NCBI GenBank assembly: GCA_945910005.1
Contig: OX246738.1
Coordinates: 23,470,186 to 23,534,185 of the forward strand
Source of the DNA: Isoperla grammatica
Taxonomy: Eukaryota; Arthropoda; Insecta; Plecoptera; Perlodidae
Direction of reading: 5' to 3'
DNA: 64,000 nt
Shown: positions 36,401 to 49,745 of the stretch, one piece after another
Numbering within the stretch: position 1 is the stretch's first letter
Layout of the letters: each line of letters opens with the position of its first letter
Notes under the pieces: generated by a model
The model's input: only the letters and a program-made list of their open reading frames with translations
The model's database searches: none
What the model was told of the DNA's origin: nothing
Position numbers and translations under genes: made by a program

Positions 36401-39400
36401 CCAGAGCTGTGATGCAACATACGTCACCGCCTCGTTGACAGACAACATGAGCGAGCAGGGTGTTGTGGTAACCGAGCACTGCCTGGCTGCGTGGTGAAGG
36501 TGACAACATTGGGGGGGTTATTAAGACGAGCGAGCCGCTCAGAGCAGTGATGCATCATACGTCACCGCCGTCGTTGACAGACAACATGAGCGAGCAGGGT
36601 GTTGTGGTTACCGAGCACTGCCTGGCTGCGTGGTGAAGGTGACAACATTGGGGGGGTTATTAAGACGAGCGAGCCGCCCAGAGCAGTGATGCAACATACG
36701 TCACCGCCTCGTTGACAGACAACATGAGCGAGCAGGGTGTTGTGGTAACCGAGCACTGCCTGGCTGCGTGGTGAAGGTGACAACATTGGGGGGGTTATTA
36801 AGACGAGCGAGCCGCCCAGAGCAGTGATGCAACATACGTCACCGCCTCGTTGACAGACAACATGAGCGAGCAGGGTGTTGTGGTAACCGAGCACTGCCTG
36901 GCTGCGTGGTGAAGGTGACAACATTGGGAGGGTTATTAAGACGAGCGAGCCGCCCAGAGCAGTGATGCAACATACGTCACCGCCTCGTTGACAGACAACA
37001 TGAGCGAGCAGGGTGTTGTGGTAACCGAGCACTGCCTGGCTGCGTGGTGAAGGTGACAACATTGGGGGGGTTATTAAGACGAGCGAGCCGCCCAGAGCAG
37101 TGATGCAACATACGTCACCGCCTCGTTGACAGACAACATGAGCGAGCAGGGTGTTGTGGTAACCGAGCACTGCCTGGCTGCGTGGTGAAGGTGACAACAT
37201 TGGGGGGGTTATTAAGACGAGCGAGCCGCCCAGAGCAGTGATGCAACATACGTCACCGCCTCGTTGACAGACAACATGAGCGAGCAGGTTGTTGTGGTAA
37301 CCGAGCACTGCCTGGCTGCGTGGTGAAGGTGACAACATTGGGCGGGTTATTAAGACGAGCGAGCCGCCCAGAGCAGTGATGCAACATACGTCACCGCCTC
37401 GTTGACAGACAACATGAGCGAGCAATGTGTTGTGGTAACCGAGCACTGCCTGGCTGCGTGGTGAAGGTGACAACATTGGGGGGGTTATTAAGACGAGCGA
37501 GCCGCCCATTAAGACGAGCGAGCCGCCCATTAAGACGAGCGAGCCGCCCAGAGCAGTGATGCAACATACGTCACCGCCTCGTTGACAGACAACATGAGCG
37601 AGCAGGGTGTTGTGGTAACCGAGCACTGCCTGGCTGCGTGGTGAAGGTGACAACATTGGGGGGGTTATTAAGACGAGCGAGCCGCCCAGAGCTGTGATGC
37701 AACATACGTCACCGCCTCGTTGACAGACAACATGAGCGAGCAGGGTGTTGTGGTAACCGAGCACTGCCTGGCTGCGTGGTGAAGGTGACAACATTGGGAG
37801 GGTTATTAAGACGAGCGAGCCGCCCAGAGCAGTGATGCAACATGCGTCACCGCCTCGTTGACAGACAACATGAGCGAGCAGGGTGTTGTGGTAACCGAGC
37901 ACTGCCTGGCTGCGTGGGGTGAAGGTGACAACATTGGGGGGGTTATTAAGACGAGCGAGCCGCCCAGAGCAGTGATGCAACATACGTCACCGCCTCGTTG
38001 ACAGACAACATGAGCGAGCAGGGTGTTGTGGTAACCGAGCACTGCCTGGCTGCGTGGTGAAGGTGACAACATTGGGGGGGTTATTAAGACGAGCGAGCCG
38101 CCCAGAGCAGTGATGCAACATACGTCACCGCCTCGTTGACAGACAACATGAGCGAGCAGGGTGTTGTGGTAACCGAGCACTGCCTGGCTGCGTGGTGAAG
38201 GTGACAACATTGGGGGGGTTATTAAGACGAGCGAGCCGCCCAGAGCAGTGATGCATCATACGTCACCGCCTCGTTGACAGACAACATGAGCGAGCAGGGT
38301 GTTGTGGTAACCGAGCACTGTCTGGCTGCGTGGTGAAGGTGACAACATTGGGGGGGTTATTAAGACGAGCGAGCCGCCCAGAGCAGTGATGCAACATACG
38401 TCACCGCCTCGTTGACAGACAACATGAGCGAGCAGGGTGTTGTGGTAACCGAGCACTGCCTGGCTGCGTGGTGAAGGTGACAACATTGGGGGGGTTATTA
38501 AGACGAGCGAGCCGCCCAGAGCTGTGATGCAACATACGTCACCGCCTCGTTGACAGACAACATGAGCGAGCAGGGTGTTGTGGTAACCGAGCACTGCCTG
38601 GCTGCGTGGTGAAGGTGACAACATTGGGGGGGTTATTAAGACGAGCGAGCCGCCCAGAGCAGTGATGCAACATACGTCACCGCTTCGTTGACAGACAACA
38701 TGAGCGAGCAGGGTGTTGTGGTAACCGAGCACTGCCTGGCTGCGTGATGAAGGTGACAACATTGGGGGGGTTATTAAGACGAGCGAGCCGCCCAGAGCAG
38801 TGATGCAACATACGTCACCGCCTCGTTGACAGACAACATGAGCGAGCAGGGTGTTGTGGTAACCGAGCACTGCCTGGCTGCGTGGTGAAGGTGACAACAT
38901 TGGGGGGGTTATTAAGACGAGCGAGCCGCCCATTAAGACGAGCGAGCCGCCCATTAAGACGAGCGAGCCGCCCAGAGCAGTGATGCAACATACGTCACCG
39001 CCTCGTTGACAGACAACATGAGCGAGCAGGGTGTTGTGGTAACCGAGCACTGCCTGGCTGCGTGGTGAAGGTGACAACATTGGGGGGGTTATTAAGACGA
39101 GCGAGCCGCCCAGAGCTGTGATGCAACATACGTCACCGCCTCGTTGACAGACAACATGAGCGAGCAGGGTGTTGTGGTAACCGAGCACTGCCTGGCTGCG
39201 TGGTGAAGGTGACAACATTGGGAGGGTTATTAAGACGAGCGAGCCGCCCAGAGCAGTGATGCAACATGCGTCACCGCCTCGTTGACAGACAACATGAGCG
39301 AGCAGGGTGTTGTGGTAACCGAGCACTGCCTGGCTGCGTGGGGTGAAGGTGACAACATTGGGGGGGTTATTAAGACGAGCGAGCCGCCCAGAGCAGTGAT

Positions 39401-42400
39401 GCAACATACGTCACCGCCTCGTTGACAGACAACATGAGCGAGCAGGGTGTTGTGGTAACCGAGCACTGCCTGGCTGCGTGGTGAAGGTGACAACATTGGG
39501 GGGGTTATTAAGACGAGCGAGCCGCCCAGAGCAGTGATGCAACATACGTCACCGCCTCGTTGACAGACAACATGAGCGAGCAGGGTGTTGTGGTAACCGA
39601 GCACTGCCTGGCTGCGTGGTGAAGGTGACAACATTGGGGGGGTTATTAAGACGAGCGAGCCGCCCAGAGCAGTGATGCATCATACGTCACCGCCTCGTTG
39701 ACAGACAACATGAGCGAGCAGGGTGTTGTGGTAACCGAGCACTGTCTGGCTGCGTGGTGAAGGTGACAACATTGGGGGGGTTATTAAGACGAGCGAGCCG
39801 CCCAGAGCAGTGATGCAACATACGTCACCGCCTCGTTGACAGACAACATGAGCGAGCAGGGTGTTGTGGTAACCGAGCACTGCCTGGCTGCGTGGTGAAG
39901 GTGACAACATTGGGGGGGTTATTAAGACGAGCGAGCCGCCCAGAGCTGTGATGCAACATACGTCACCGCCTCGTTGACAGACAACATGAGCGAGCAGGGT
40001 GTTGTGGTAACCGAGCACTGCCTGGCTGCGTGGTGAAGGTGACAACATTGGGGGGGTTATTAAGACGAGCGAGCCGCCCAGAGCAGTGATGCAACATACG
40101 TCACCGCTTCGTTGACAGACAACATGAGCGAGCAGGGTGTTGTGGTAACTGAGCACTGCCTGGCTGCGTGGTGAAGGTGACAACATTGGGGGGGTTATTA
40201 AGACGAGCGAGCCGCCCAGAGCAGTGATGCAACATACGTCACCGCCTCGTTGACAGACAACATGAGCGAGCAGGGTGTTGTGGTAACCGAGCACTGCCTG
40301 GCTGCGTGGTGAAGGTGACAACATTGGGGGGGGGGTATTAAGACGAGCGAGCCGCCCAGAGCAGTGATGCAACATACGTCACCGCCTCGTTGACAGACAA
40401 CATGAGCGAGCAGGGTGTTGTGGTAAGCGAGCACTGCCTGGCTGCGTGGTGAAGGTGACAACATTGGGAGGGTTATTAAGACGAGCGAGCCGCCCAGAGC
40501 AGTGATGCAACATACGTCACCGCCTCGTTGACAGACAACATGAGCGAGCAGGGTGTTGTGGTTACCGAGCACTGCCTGGCTGCGTGGTGAAGGTGACAAC
40601 ATTGGGGGGGTTATTAAGACGAGCGAGCCGCCCAGAGCAGTGATGCAACATACGTCACCGCCTCGTTGACAGACAACATGAGCGAGCAGGGTGTTGTGGT
40701 AACCGAGCACTGCCTGACTGCGTGGTGAAGGTGACAACATTGGGGGGGTTATTAAGACGAGCGAGCCGCTCAGAGCAGTGATGCAACATACGTCACCGCC
40801 TCGTTGACAGACAACATGAGCGAGCAGGGTGTTGTGGTAACCGAGCACTGCCTGGCTGCGTGGTGAAGGTGACAACATTGGGGGGGTTATTAGGACGAGC
40901 GAGCCGCCCAGAGCTGTGATGCAACATACGTCACCGCCTCGTTGACAGACAACATGAGCGAGCAGGGTGTTGTGGTAACCGAGCACTGCCTGGTTGCGTG
41001 GTGAAGGTGACAACATTGGGGGGGTTATTAAGACGAGCGAGCCGCTCAGAGCAGTGATGCATCATACGTCACCGCCGTCGTTGACAGACAACATGAGCGA
41101 GCAGGGTGTTGTGGTTACCGAGCACTGCCTGGCTGCGTGGTGAAGGTGACAACATTGGGGGGGTTATTAAGACGAGCGAGCCGCCCAGAGCAGTGATGCA
41201 ACATACGTCACCGCCTCGTTGACAGACAACATGAGCGAGCAGGGTGTTGTGGTAACCGAGCACTGCCTGGCTGCGTGGTGAAGGTGACAACATTGGGGGG
41301 GTTATTAAGACGAGCGAGCCGCCCAGAGCAGTGATGCAACATACGTCACCGCCTCGTTGACAGACAACATGAGCGAGCAGGGTGTTGTGGTAACCGAGCA
41401 CTGCCTGGCTGCGTGGTGAAGGTGACAACATTGGGAGGGTTATTAAGACGAGCGAGCCGCCCAGAGCAGTGATGCAACATACGTCACCGCCTCGTTGACA
41501 GACAACATGAGCGAGCAGGGTGTTGTGGTAACCGAGCACTGCCTGGCTGCGTGGTGAAGGTGACAACATTGGGGGGGTTATTAAGACGAGCGAGCCGCCC
41601 AGAGCAGTGATGCAACATACGTCACCGCCTCGTTGACAGACAACATGAGCGAGCAGGGTGTTGTGGTAACCGAGCACTGCCTGGCTGCGTGGTGAAGGTG
41701 ACAACATTGGGGGGGTTATTAAGACGAGCGAGCCGCCCAGAGCAGTGATGCAACATACGTCACCGCCTCGTTGACAGACAACATGAGCGAGCAGGGTGTT
41801 GTGGTAACCGAGCACTGCCTGGCTGCGTGGTGAAGGTGACAACATTGGGCGGGTTATTAAGACGAGCGAGCCGCCCAGAGCAGTGATGCAACATACGTCA
41901 CCGCCTCGTTGACAGACAACATGAGCGAGCAATGTGTTGTGGTAACCGAGCACTGCCTGGCTGCGTGGTGAAGGTGACAACATTGGGGGGGTTATTAAGA
42001 CGAGCGAGCCGCCCAGAGCAGTGATGCATCATACGTCACCGCCTCGTTGACAGACAACAACAGCGAGCAGGGTGTTGTGGTAACCGAGCACTGCCCGGCT
42101 GCGTGGTGAAGGTGACAACATTGGGGGGGTTATTAAGACGAGCGAGCCGCCCAGAGCAGTGATGCAACATACGTCACCGCCTCGTTGACAGACAACATGA
42201 GCGAGCAGGGTGTTGTGGTAACCGAGCACTGCCTGGCTGCGTGGTGAAGGTGACAACATTGGGGGGGTTATTAAGACGAGCGAGCCGCCCAGAGCAGTGA
42301 TGCAACATACGTCACCGCCTCGTTGACAGACAACATGAGCGAGCAGGGTGTTGTGGTAACCGAGCACTGCCTGGCTGCGTGGTGAAGGTGACAACATTGG

Positions 42401-45400
42401 GAGGGTTATTAAGACGAGCGAGCCGCCCAGAGCAGTGATGCAACATACGTCACCGCCTCGTTGACAGACAACATGAGCGAGCAGGGTGTTGTGGTAACCG
42501 AGCACTGCCTGGCTGCGTGGTGAAGGTGACAACATTGGGGGGGTTATTAAGACGAGCGAGCCGCCCAGAGCAGTGATGCAACATACGTCACCGTCTCGTT
42601 GACAGACAACATGAGCGAGCAGGGTGTTGTGGTAACCGAGCACTGCCTGGCTGCGTGGTGAAGAAGACAACATTGGGGGGGTTATTAAGACGAGCGAGCC
42701 GCCCAGAGCAGTGATGCAACATACGTCACCGCCTCTTGACAGACAACATGAGCGAGCAGGGTGTTGTGGTAACCGAGCACTGCCTGACTGCGTGGTGAAG
42801 GTGACAACATTGGGGGGGTTATTAAGACGAGCGAGCCGCTCAGAGCAGTGATGCAACATACGTCACCGCCTCGTTGACAGACAACATGAGCGAGCAGGGT
42901 GTTGTGGTAACCGAGCACTGCCTGGCTGCGTGGTGAAGGTGACAACATTGGGGGGGTTATTAAGACGAGCGAGCCGCCCAGAGCTGTGATGCAACATACG
43001 TCACCGCCTCGTTGACAGACAACATGAGCGAGCAGGGTGTTGTGGTAACCGAGCACTGCCTGGCTGCGTGGTGAAGGTGACAACATTGGGGGGGTTATTA
43101 AGACGAGCGAGCCGCCCAGAGCAGTGATGCAACATACGTCACCGCCTCGTTGACAGACAACATGAGCGAGCAGGGTGTTGTGGTAACCGAGCACTGCCTG
43201 ACTGCGTGGTGAAGGTGACAACATTGGGGGGGTTATTAAGACGAGCGAGCCGCTCAGAGCAGTGATGCAACATACGTCACCGCCTCGTTGACAGACAACA
43301 TGAGCGAGCAGGGTGTTGTGGTAACCGAGCACTGCCTGGCTGCGTGGTGAAGGTGACAACATTGGGGGGGGTTATTAGGACGAGCGAGCCGCCCAGAGCT
43401 GTGATGCAACATACGTCACCGCCTCGTTGACAGACAACATGAGCGAGCAGGGTGTTGTGGTAACCGAGCACTGCCTGGCTGCGTGGTGAAGAAGACAACA
43501 TTGGGGGGGTTATTAAGACGAGCGAGCCGCCCAGAGCAGTGATGCAACATACGTCACCGCCTCTTGACAGACAACATGAGCGAGCAAGGTGTTGTGGTAA
43601 CCGAGCACTGCCTGGCTGCGTGGTGAAGGTGACAACATTGGGGGGGTTATTAAGACGAGCGAGCCGCCCAGAGCAGTGATGCAACATACGTCACCGCCTC
43701 GTTGACAGACAACATGAGCGAGCAGGGTGTTGTGGTAACCGAGCACTGCCTGGCTGCGTGGTGAAGGTGACAACATTGGGGGGGTTATTAAGACGAGCGA
43801 GCCGCCCAGAGCAGTGATGCAACATACGTCACCGCCTCGTTGACAGACAACATGAGCGAGCAGGGTGTTGTGGTAACCGAGCACTGCCTGGCTGCGTGGT
43901 GAAGGTGACAACATTGGGGGGGTTATTAAGACGAGCGAGCCGCCCAGAGCAGTGATGCAACATACGTCACCGCCTCGTTGACAGACAACATGAGCGAGCA
44001 GGGTGTTGTGGTAACCGAGCACTGCCTGACTGCGTGGTGAAGGTGACAACATTGGGGGGGTTATTAAGACGAGCGAGCCGCTCAGAGCAGTGATGCAACA
44101 TACGTCACCGCCTCGTTGACAGACAACATGAGCGAGCAGGGTGTTGTGGTAACCGAGCACTGCCTGGCTGCGTGGTGAAGGTGACAACATTGGGGGGGTT
44201 ATTAGGACGAGCGAGCCGCCCAGAGCAGTGATGCAACATACGTCACCGCCTCGTTGACAGACAACATGAGCGAGCAGGGTGTTGTGGTAACCGAGCACTG
44301 CCTGGCTGCGTGGTGAAGGTGACAACATTGTGGGGGTTATTAAGACGAGCGAGCCGCCCAGAGCAGTGATGCAACATACGTCACCGCCTCGTTGACAGAC
44401 AACATGAGCGAGCAGGGTGTTGTGGTAACCGAGCACTGCCTGACTGCGTGGTGAAGGTGACAACATTGGGGGGGTTATTAAGACGAGCGAGCCGCTCAGA
44501 GCAGTGATGCAACATACGTCACCGCCTCGTTGACAGACAACATGAGCGAGCAGGGTGTTGTGGTAACCGAGCACTGCCTGGCTGCGTGGTGAAGGTGACA
44601 ACATTGGGGGGGTTATTAAGACGAGCGAGCCGCCCAGAGCTGTGATGCAACATACGTCACCGCCTCGTTGACAGACAACATGAGCGAGCAGGGTGTTGTG
44701 GTAACCGAGCACTGCCTGGCTGCGTGGTGAAGGTGACAACATTGGGGGGGTTATTAAGACGAGCGAGCCGCCCAGAGCAGTGATGCAACATACGTCACCG
44801 CCTCGTTGACAGACAACATGAGCGAGCAGGGTGTTGTGGTAACCGAGCACTGCCTGACTGCGTGGTGAAGGTGACAACATTGGGGGGGTTATTAAGACGA
44901 GCGAGCCGCTCAGAGCAGTGATGCAACATACGTCACCGCCTCGTTGACAGACAACATGAGCGAGCAGGGTGTTGTGGTAACCGAGCACTGCCTGGCTGCG
45001 TGGTGAAGGTGACAACATTGGGGGGGTTATTAGGACGAGCGAGCCGCCCAGAGCTGTGATGCAACATACGTCACCGCCTCGTTGACAGACAACATGAGCG
45101 AGCAGGGTGTTGTGGTAACCGAGCACTGCCTGGCTGCGTGGTGAAGGTGACAACATTGGGGGGGTTATTAAGACGAGCGAGCCGCTCAGAGCAGTGATGC
45201 ATCATACGTCACCGCCGTCGTTGACAGACAACATGAGCGAGCAGGGTGTTGTGGTAACCGAGCACTGCCTGGCTGCGTGGTGAAGGTGACAACATTGGGG
45301 GGGTTATTAAGACGAGCGAGCCGCCCAGAGCAGTGATGCAACATACGTCACCGCCTCGTTGACAGACAACATGAGCGAGCAGGGTGTTGTGGTAACCGAG

Positions 45401-48400
45401 CACTGCCTGGCTGCGTGGTGAAGGTGACAACATTGGGGGGGTTATTAAGACGAGCGAGCCGCCCAGAGCAGTGATGCAACATACGTCACCGCCTCGTTGA
45501 CAGACAACATGAGCGAGCAGGGTGTTGTGGTAACCGAGCACTGCCTGGCTGCGTGGTGAAGGTGACAACATTGGGAGGGTTATTAAGACGAGCGAGCCGC
45601 CCAGAGCAGTGATGCAACATACGTCACCGCCTCGTTGACAGACAACATGAGCGAGCAGGGTGTTGTGGTAACCGAGCACTGCCTGGCTGCGTGGTGAATG
45701 TGACAACATTGGGGGGGTTATTAAGACGAGCGAGCCGCCCAGAGCAGTGATGCAACATACGTCACCGCCTCGTTGACAGACAACATGAGCGAGCAGGGTG
45801 TTGTGGTAACCGAGCACTGCCTGGCTGCGTGGTGAAGGTGACAACATTGGGGGGGTTATTAAGACGAGCGAGCCGCCCAGAGCAGTGATGCAACATACGT
45901 CACCGCCTCGTTGACAGACAACATGAGCGAGCAGGGTGTTGTGGTAACCGAGCACTGCCTGGCTGCGTGGTGAAGGTGACAACATTGGGCGGGTTATTAA
46001 GACGAGCGAGCCGCCCAGAGCAGTGATGCAACATACGTCACCGCCTCGTTGACAGACAACATGAGCGAGCAGGGTGTTGTGGTAACCGAGCACTGCCTGG
46101 CTGCGTGGTGAAGGTGACAACATTGGGGGGGTTATTAAGACGAGCGAGCCGCCCAGAGCAGTGATGCATCATACGTCACCGCCTCGTTGACAGACAACAA
46201 CAGCGAGCAGGGTGTTGTGGTAACCGAGCACTGCCTGGCTGCGTGGTGAAGGTGACAACATTGGGGGGGTTATTAAGACGAGCGAGCCGCCCAGAGCAGT
46301 GATGCAACATCCGTCACCGCCTCGTTGACAGACAACATGAGCGAGCAGGGTGTTGTGGTAACCGAGCACTGCCTGGCTGCGTGGTGAAGGTGACAACATT
46401 GGGGGGGTTATTAAGACGAGCGAGCCGCCCAGAGCAGTGATGCAACATACGTCACCGCCTCGTTGACAGACAACATGAGCGAGCAGGGTGTTGTGGTAAC
46501 CGAGCACTGCCTGGCTGCGTGGTGAAGGTGACAACATTGGGGGGGTTATTAAGACGAGCGAGCCGCCCAGAGCAGTGATGCAACATACGTCACCGCCTCG
46601 TTGACAGACAACATGAGCGAGCAGGGTGTTGTGGTAACCGAGCACTGCCTGGCTGCGTGGTGAAGGTGAGAACATTGGGAGGGTTATTAAGACGAGCGAG
46701 CCGCCCAGAGCAGTGATGCAACATACGTCACCGCCTCGTTGACAGACAACATGAGCGAGCAGGGTGTTGTGGTAACCGAGCACTGCCTGGCTGCGTGGTG
46801 AAGGTGACAACATTGGGGGGGTTATTAAGACGAGCGAGCCGCCCAGAGCAGTGATGCAACATACGTCACCGCCTCGTTGACAGACAACATGAGCGAGCAG
46901 GGTGTTGTGGTAACCGAGCACTGCCTGGCTGCGTGGTGAAGGTGACAACATTGGGGGGGTTATTAAGACGAGCGAGCCGCCCAGAGCAGTGATGCAACAT
47001 ACGTCACCGCCTCGTTGACAGACAACATGAGCGAGCAGGGTGTTGTGGTAACCGAGCACTGCCTGGCTGCGTGGTGAAGGTGACAACATTGGGAGGGTTA
47101 TTAAGACGAGCGAGCCGCCCAGAGCAGTGATGCAACATACGTCACCGCCTCGTTGACAGACAACATGAGCGAGCAGGGTGTTGTGGTAACCGAGCACTGC
47201 CTGGCTGCGTGGTGAAGGTGACAACATTGGGGGGGTTATTAAGACGAGCGAGCCGCCCAGAGCAGTGATGCAACATACGTCACCGTCTCGTTGACAGACA
47301 ACATGAGCGAGCAGGGTGTTGTGGTAACCGAGCACTGCCTGGCTGCGTGGTGAAGAAGACAACATTGGGGGGGTTATTAAGACGAGCGAGCCGCCCAGAG
47401 CAGTGATGCAACATACGTCACCGCCTCTTGACAGACAACATGAGCGAGCAAGGTGTTGTGGTAACCGAGCACTGCCTGGCTGCGTGGTGAAGGTGACAAC
47501 ATTGGGGGGGTTATTAAGACGAGCGAGCCGCCCAGAGCAGTGATGCAACATACGTCACCGCCTCGTTGACAGACAACATGAGCGAGCAGGGTGTTGTGGT
47601 AACCGAGCACTGCCTGGCTGCGTGGTGAAGGTGACAACATTGGGGGGGTTATTAAGACGAGCGAGCCGCCCAGAGCAGTGATGCAACATACGTCACCGCC
47701 TCGTTGACAGACAACATGAGCGAGCAGGGTGTTGTGGTAACCGAGCACTGCCTGGCTGCGTGGTGAAGGTGACAACATTGGGGGGGTTATTAAGACGAGC
47801 GAGCCGCCCAGAGCAGTGATGCAACATACGTCACCGCCTCGTTGACAGACAACATGAGCGAGCAGGGTGTTGTGGTAACCGAGCACTGCCTGGCTGCGTG
47901 GTGAAGGTGACAACATTGGGGGGGTTATTAAGACGAGCGAGCCGCCCAGAGCAGTGATGCAACATACGTCACCGCCTCGTTGACAGACAACATGAGCGAG
48001 CAGGGTGTTATGGTAACCGAGCACTGCCTGGCTGCGTGGTGAAGGTGACAACATTGGGGGGGTTATTAAGACGAGCGAGCCGCCCATTAAGACGAGCGAG
48101 CCGCCCATTAAGACGAGCGAGCCGCCCAGAGCAGTGATGCAACATACGTCACCGCCTCGTTGACAGACAACATGAGCGAGCAGGGTGTTGTGGTAACCGA
48201 GCACTGCCTGGCTGCGTGGTGAAGGTGACAACATTGGGGGGGTTATTAAGACGAGCGAGCCGCCCAGAGCTGTGATGCAACATACGTCACCGCCTCGTTG
48301 ACAGACAACATGAGCGAGCAGGGTGTTGTGGTAACCGAGCACTGCCTGGCTGCGTGGTGAAGGTGACAACATTGGGGGGGTTATTAAGACGAGCGAGCCG

Positions 48401-49726
48401 CCCAGAGCAGTGATGCAACATACGTCACCGCCTCGTTGACAGACAACATGAGCGAGCAGGGTGTTGTGGTAACCGAGCACTGCTTGGCTGCGTGGTGAAG
48501 GTGACAACATTGGGGGGGTTATTAAGACGAGCGAGCCGCCCAGAGCTGTGATGCAACATACGTCACCGCCTCGTTGACAGACAACATGAGCGAGCAGGGT
48601 GTTGTGGTAACCGAGCACTGCCTGGCTGCGTGGTGAAGGTGACAACATTGGGGGGGTTATTAAGACGAGCGAGCCGCCCAGAGCAGTGATGCAACATGCG
48701 TCACCGCCTCGTTGACAGACAACATGAGCGAGCAGGGTGTTGTGGTAACCGAGCACTGCCTGGCTGCGTGGTGAAGGTGACAACATTGGGGGGGTTATTA
48801 AGACGAGCGAGCCGCCCAGAGCAGTGATGCAACATACGTCACCGCCTCGTTGACAGACAACATGAGCGAGCAGGGTGTTGTGGTAACCGAGCACTGCTTG
48901 GCTGCGTGGTGAAGGTGACAACATTGGGGGGGTTATTAAGACGAGCGAGCCGCCCAGAGCAGTGATGCAACATACGTCACCGCCTCGTTGACAGACAACA
49001 TGAGCGAGCAGGGTGTTGTGGTAACCGAGCACTGCCTGGCTGCGTGGTGAAGGTGACAACATTGGGGGGGTTATTAAGACGAGCGAGCCGCCCAGAGCAG
49101 TGATGCAACATACGTCACCGCCTCGTTGACAGACAACATGAGCGAGCAGGGTGTTGTGGTAACCGAGCACTGCCTGGCTGCGTGGTGAAGGTGACAACAT
49201 TGGGGGGGTTATTAAGACGAGCGAGCCGCCCAGAGCTGTGATGCAACATACGTCACCGCCTCGTTGACAGACAACATGAGCGAGCAGGGTGTTGTGGTAA
49301 CCGAGCACTGCCTGGCTGCGTGGTGAAGGTGACAACATTGGGGGGGTTATTAAGACGAGCGAGCCGCCCAGAGCAGTGATGCAACATACGTCACCGCCTC
49401 GTTGACAGACAACATGAGCGAGCAGGGTGTTGTGGTAACCGAGCACTGCCTGGCTGCGTGGTGAAGGTGACAACATTGGGGGGGTTATTAAGACGAGCGA
49501 GCCGCCCAGAGCAGTGATGCAACATACGTCACCGCCTCGTTGACAGACAACATGAGCGAGCAGGGTGTTGTGGTAACCGAGCACTGCCTGGCTGCGTGGT
49601 GAAGGTGACAACATTGGGGGGGTTATTAAGACGAGCGAGCCGCTCAGAGCTGTGATGCAACATACGTCACCGCCTCGTTGACAGACAACATGAGCGAGCA
49701 GGGTGTTGTGGTAACTGAGCGTGGTT
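27452..49726. repeat. 138-bp satellite array, about 161 copies, with higher-order repeats
   Basis: The monomer (for example 27459-27596) starts GACGAGCGAGCCGCCCAGAG, includes TGCAACATACGTCACCGCC, GACAGACAACATGAGCGAGC and GTGGTAACCGAGCACTGCC, and ends in a run of seven G plus TTATTAA. It is GC-rich in an AT-rich region. Copies are nearly identical; variants (AGAGCTG, GGGAGGG, GCCGCTC, CTGACTG, TTAGGAC, GCATCAT) recur in fixed order, giving nested higher-order units of 414, 1,424, 4,140 and 4,507 bp. Minus-strand frames of up to 900 codons arise because 138 is 46 codons. They are broken by indels of one or two bases (near 28750, 29360, 30530, 33410, 35822, 42734), so I judge them non-coding. 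The last copy is degenerate. Confidence 0.97.
32930..42007. repeat. tandem pair of 4,507-bp higher-order repeat units
   Basis: Within the 138-bp array, rare variants recur exactly 4,507 bp apart: the 21-bp insertion (33001 and 37508; 34425 and 38932), CATGCGTC with GTGGGGTG, GCGTGATG, GGTAACTGAG, the ten-G run (35819 and 40326), GGTTACCGAG, CCGCCGTCG and the AGCAATGTG copy (37425 and 41932). The length equals 32 monomers plus two 42-bp insertions plus seven bases of small indels. By eye I found only a few private differences, for example C to T at about 40994. Confidence 0.85.
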
Positions 49727-49745
49727 GGGGGGGGGGGGGGGGGGG
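49727..49745. repeat. poly-G tract, 19 bases, at the array boundary
   Basis: The final monomer lacks the segment between GAGC and GTGGT and runs into 19 consecutive G, where a normal monomer has seven. The flank is unrelated. The tract is most simply an expanded version of the monomer's own G run. Confidence 0.85.

Noticed and set aside
27452..49726. CRISPR array
   Set aside because: The repeats are contiguous 138-bp units without unique spacers, there are no cas genes, and the surroundings are eukaryotic repeats.
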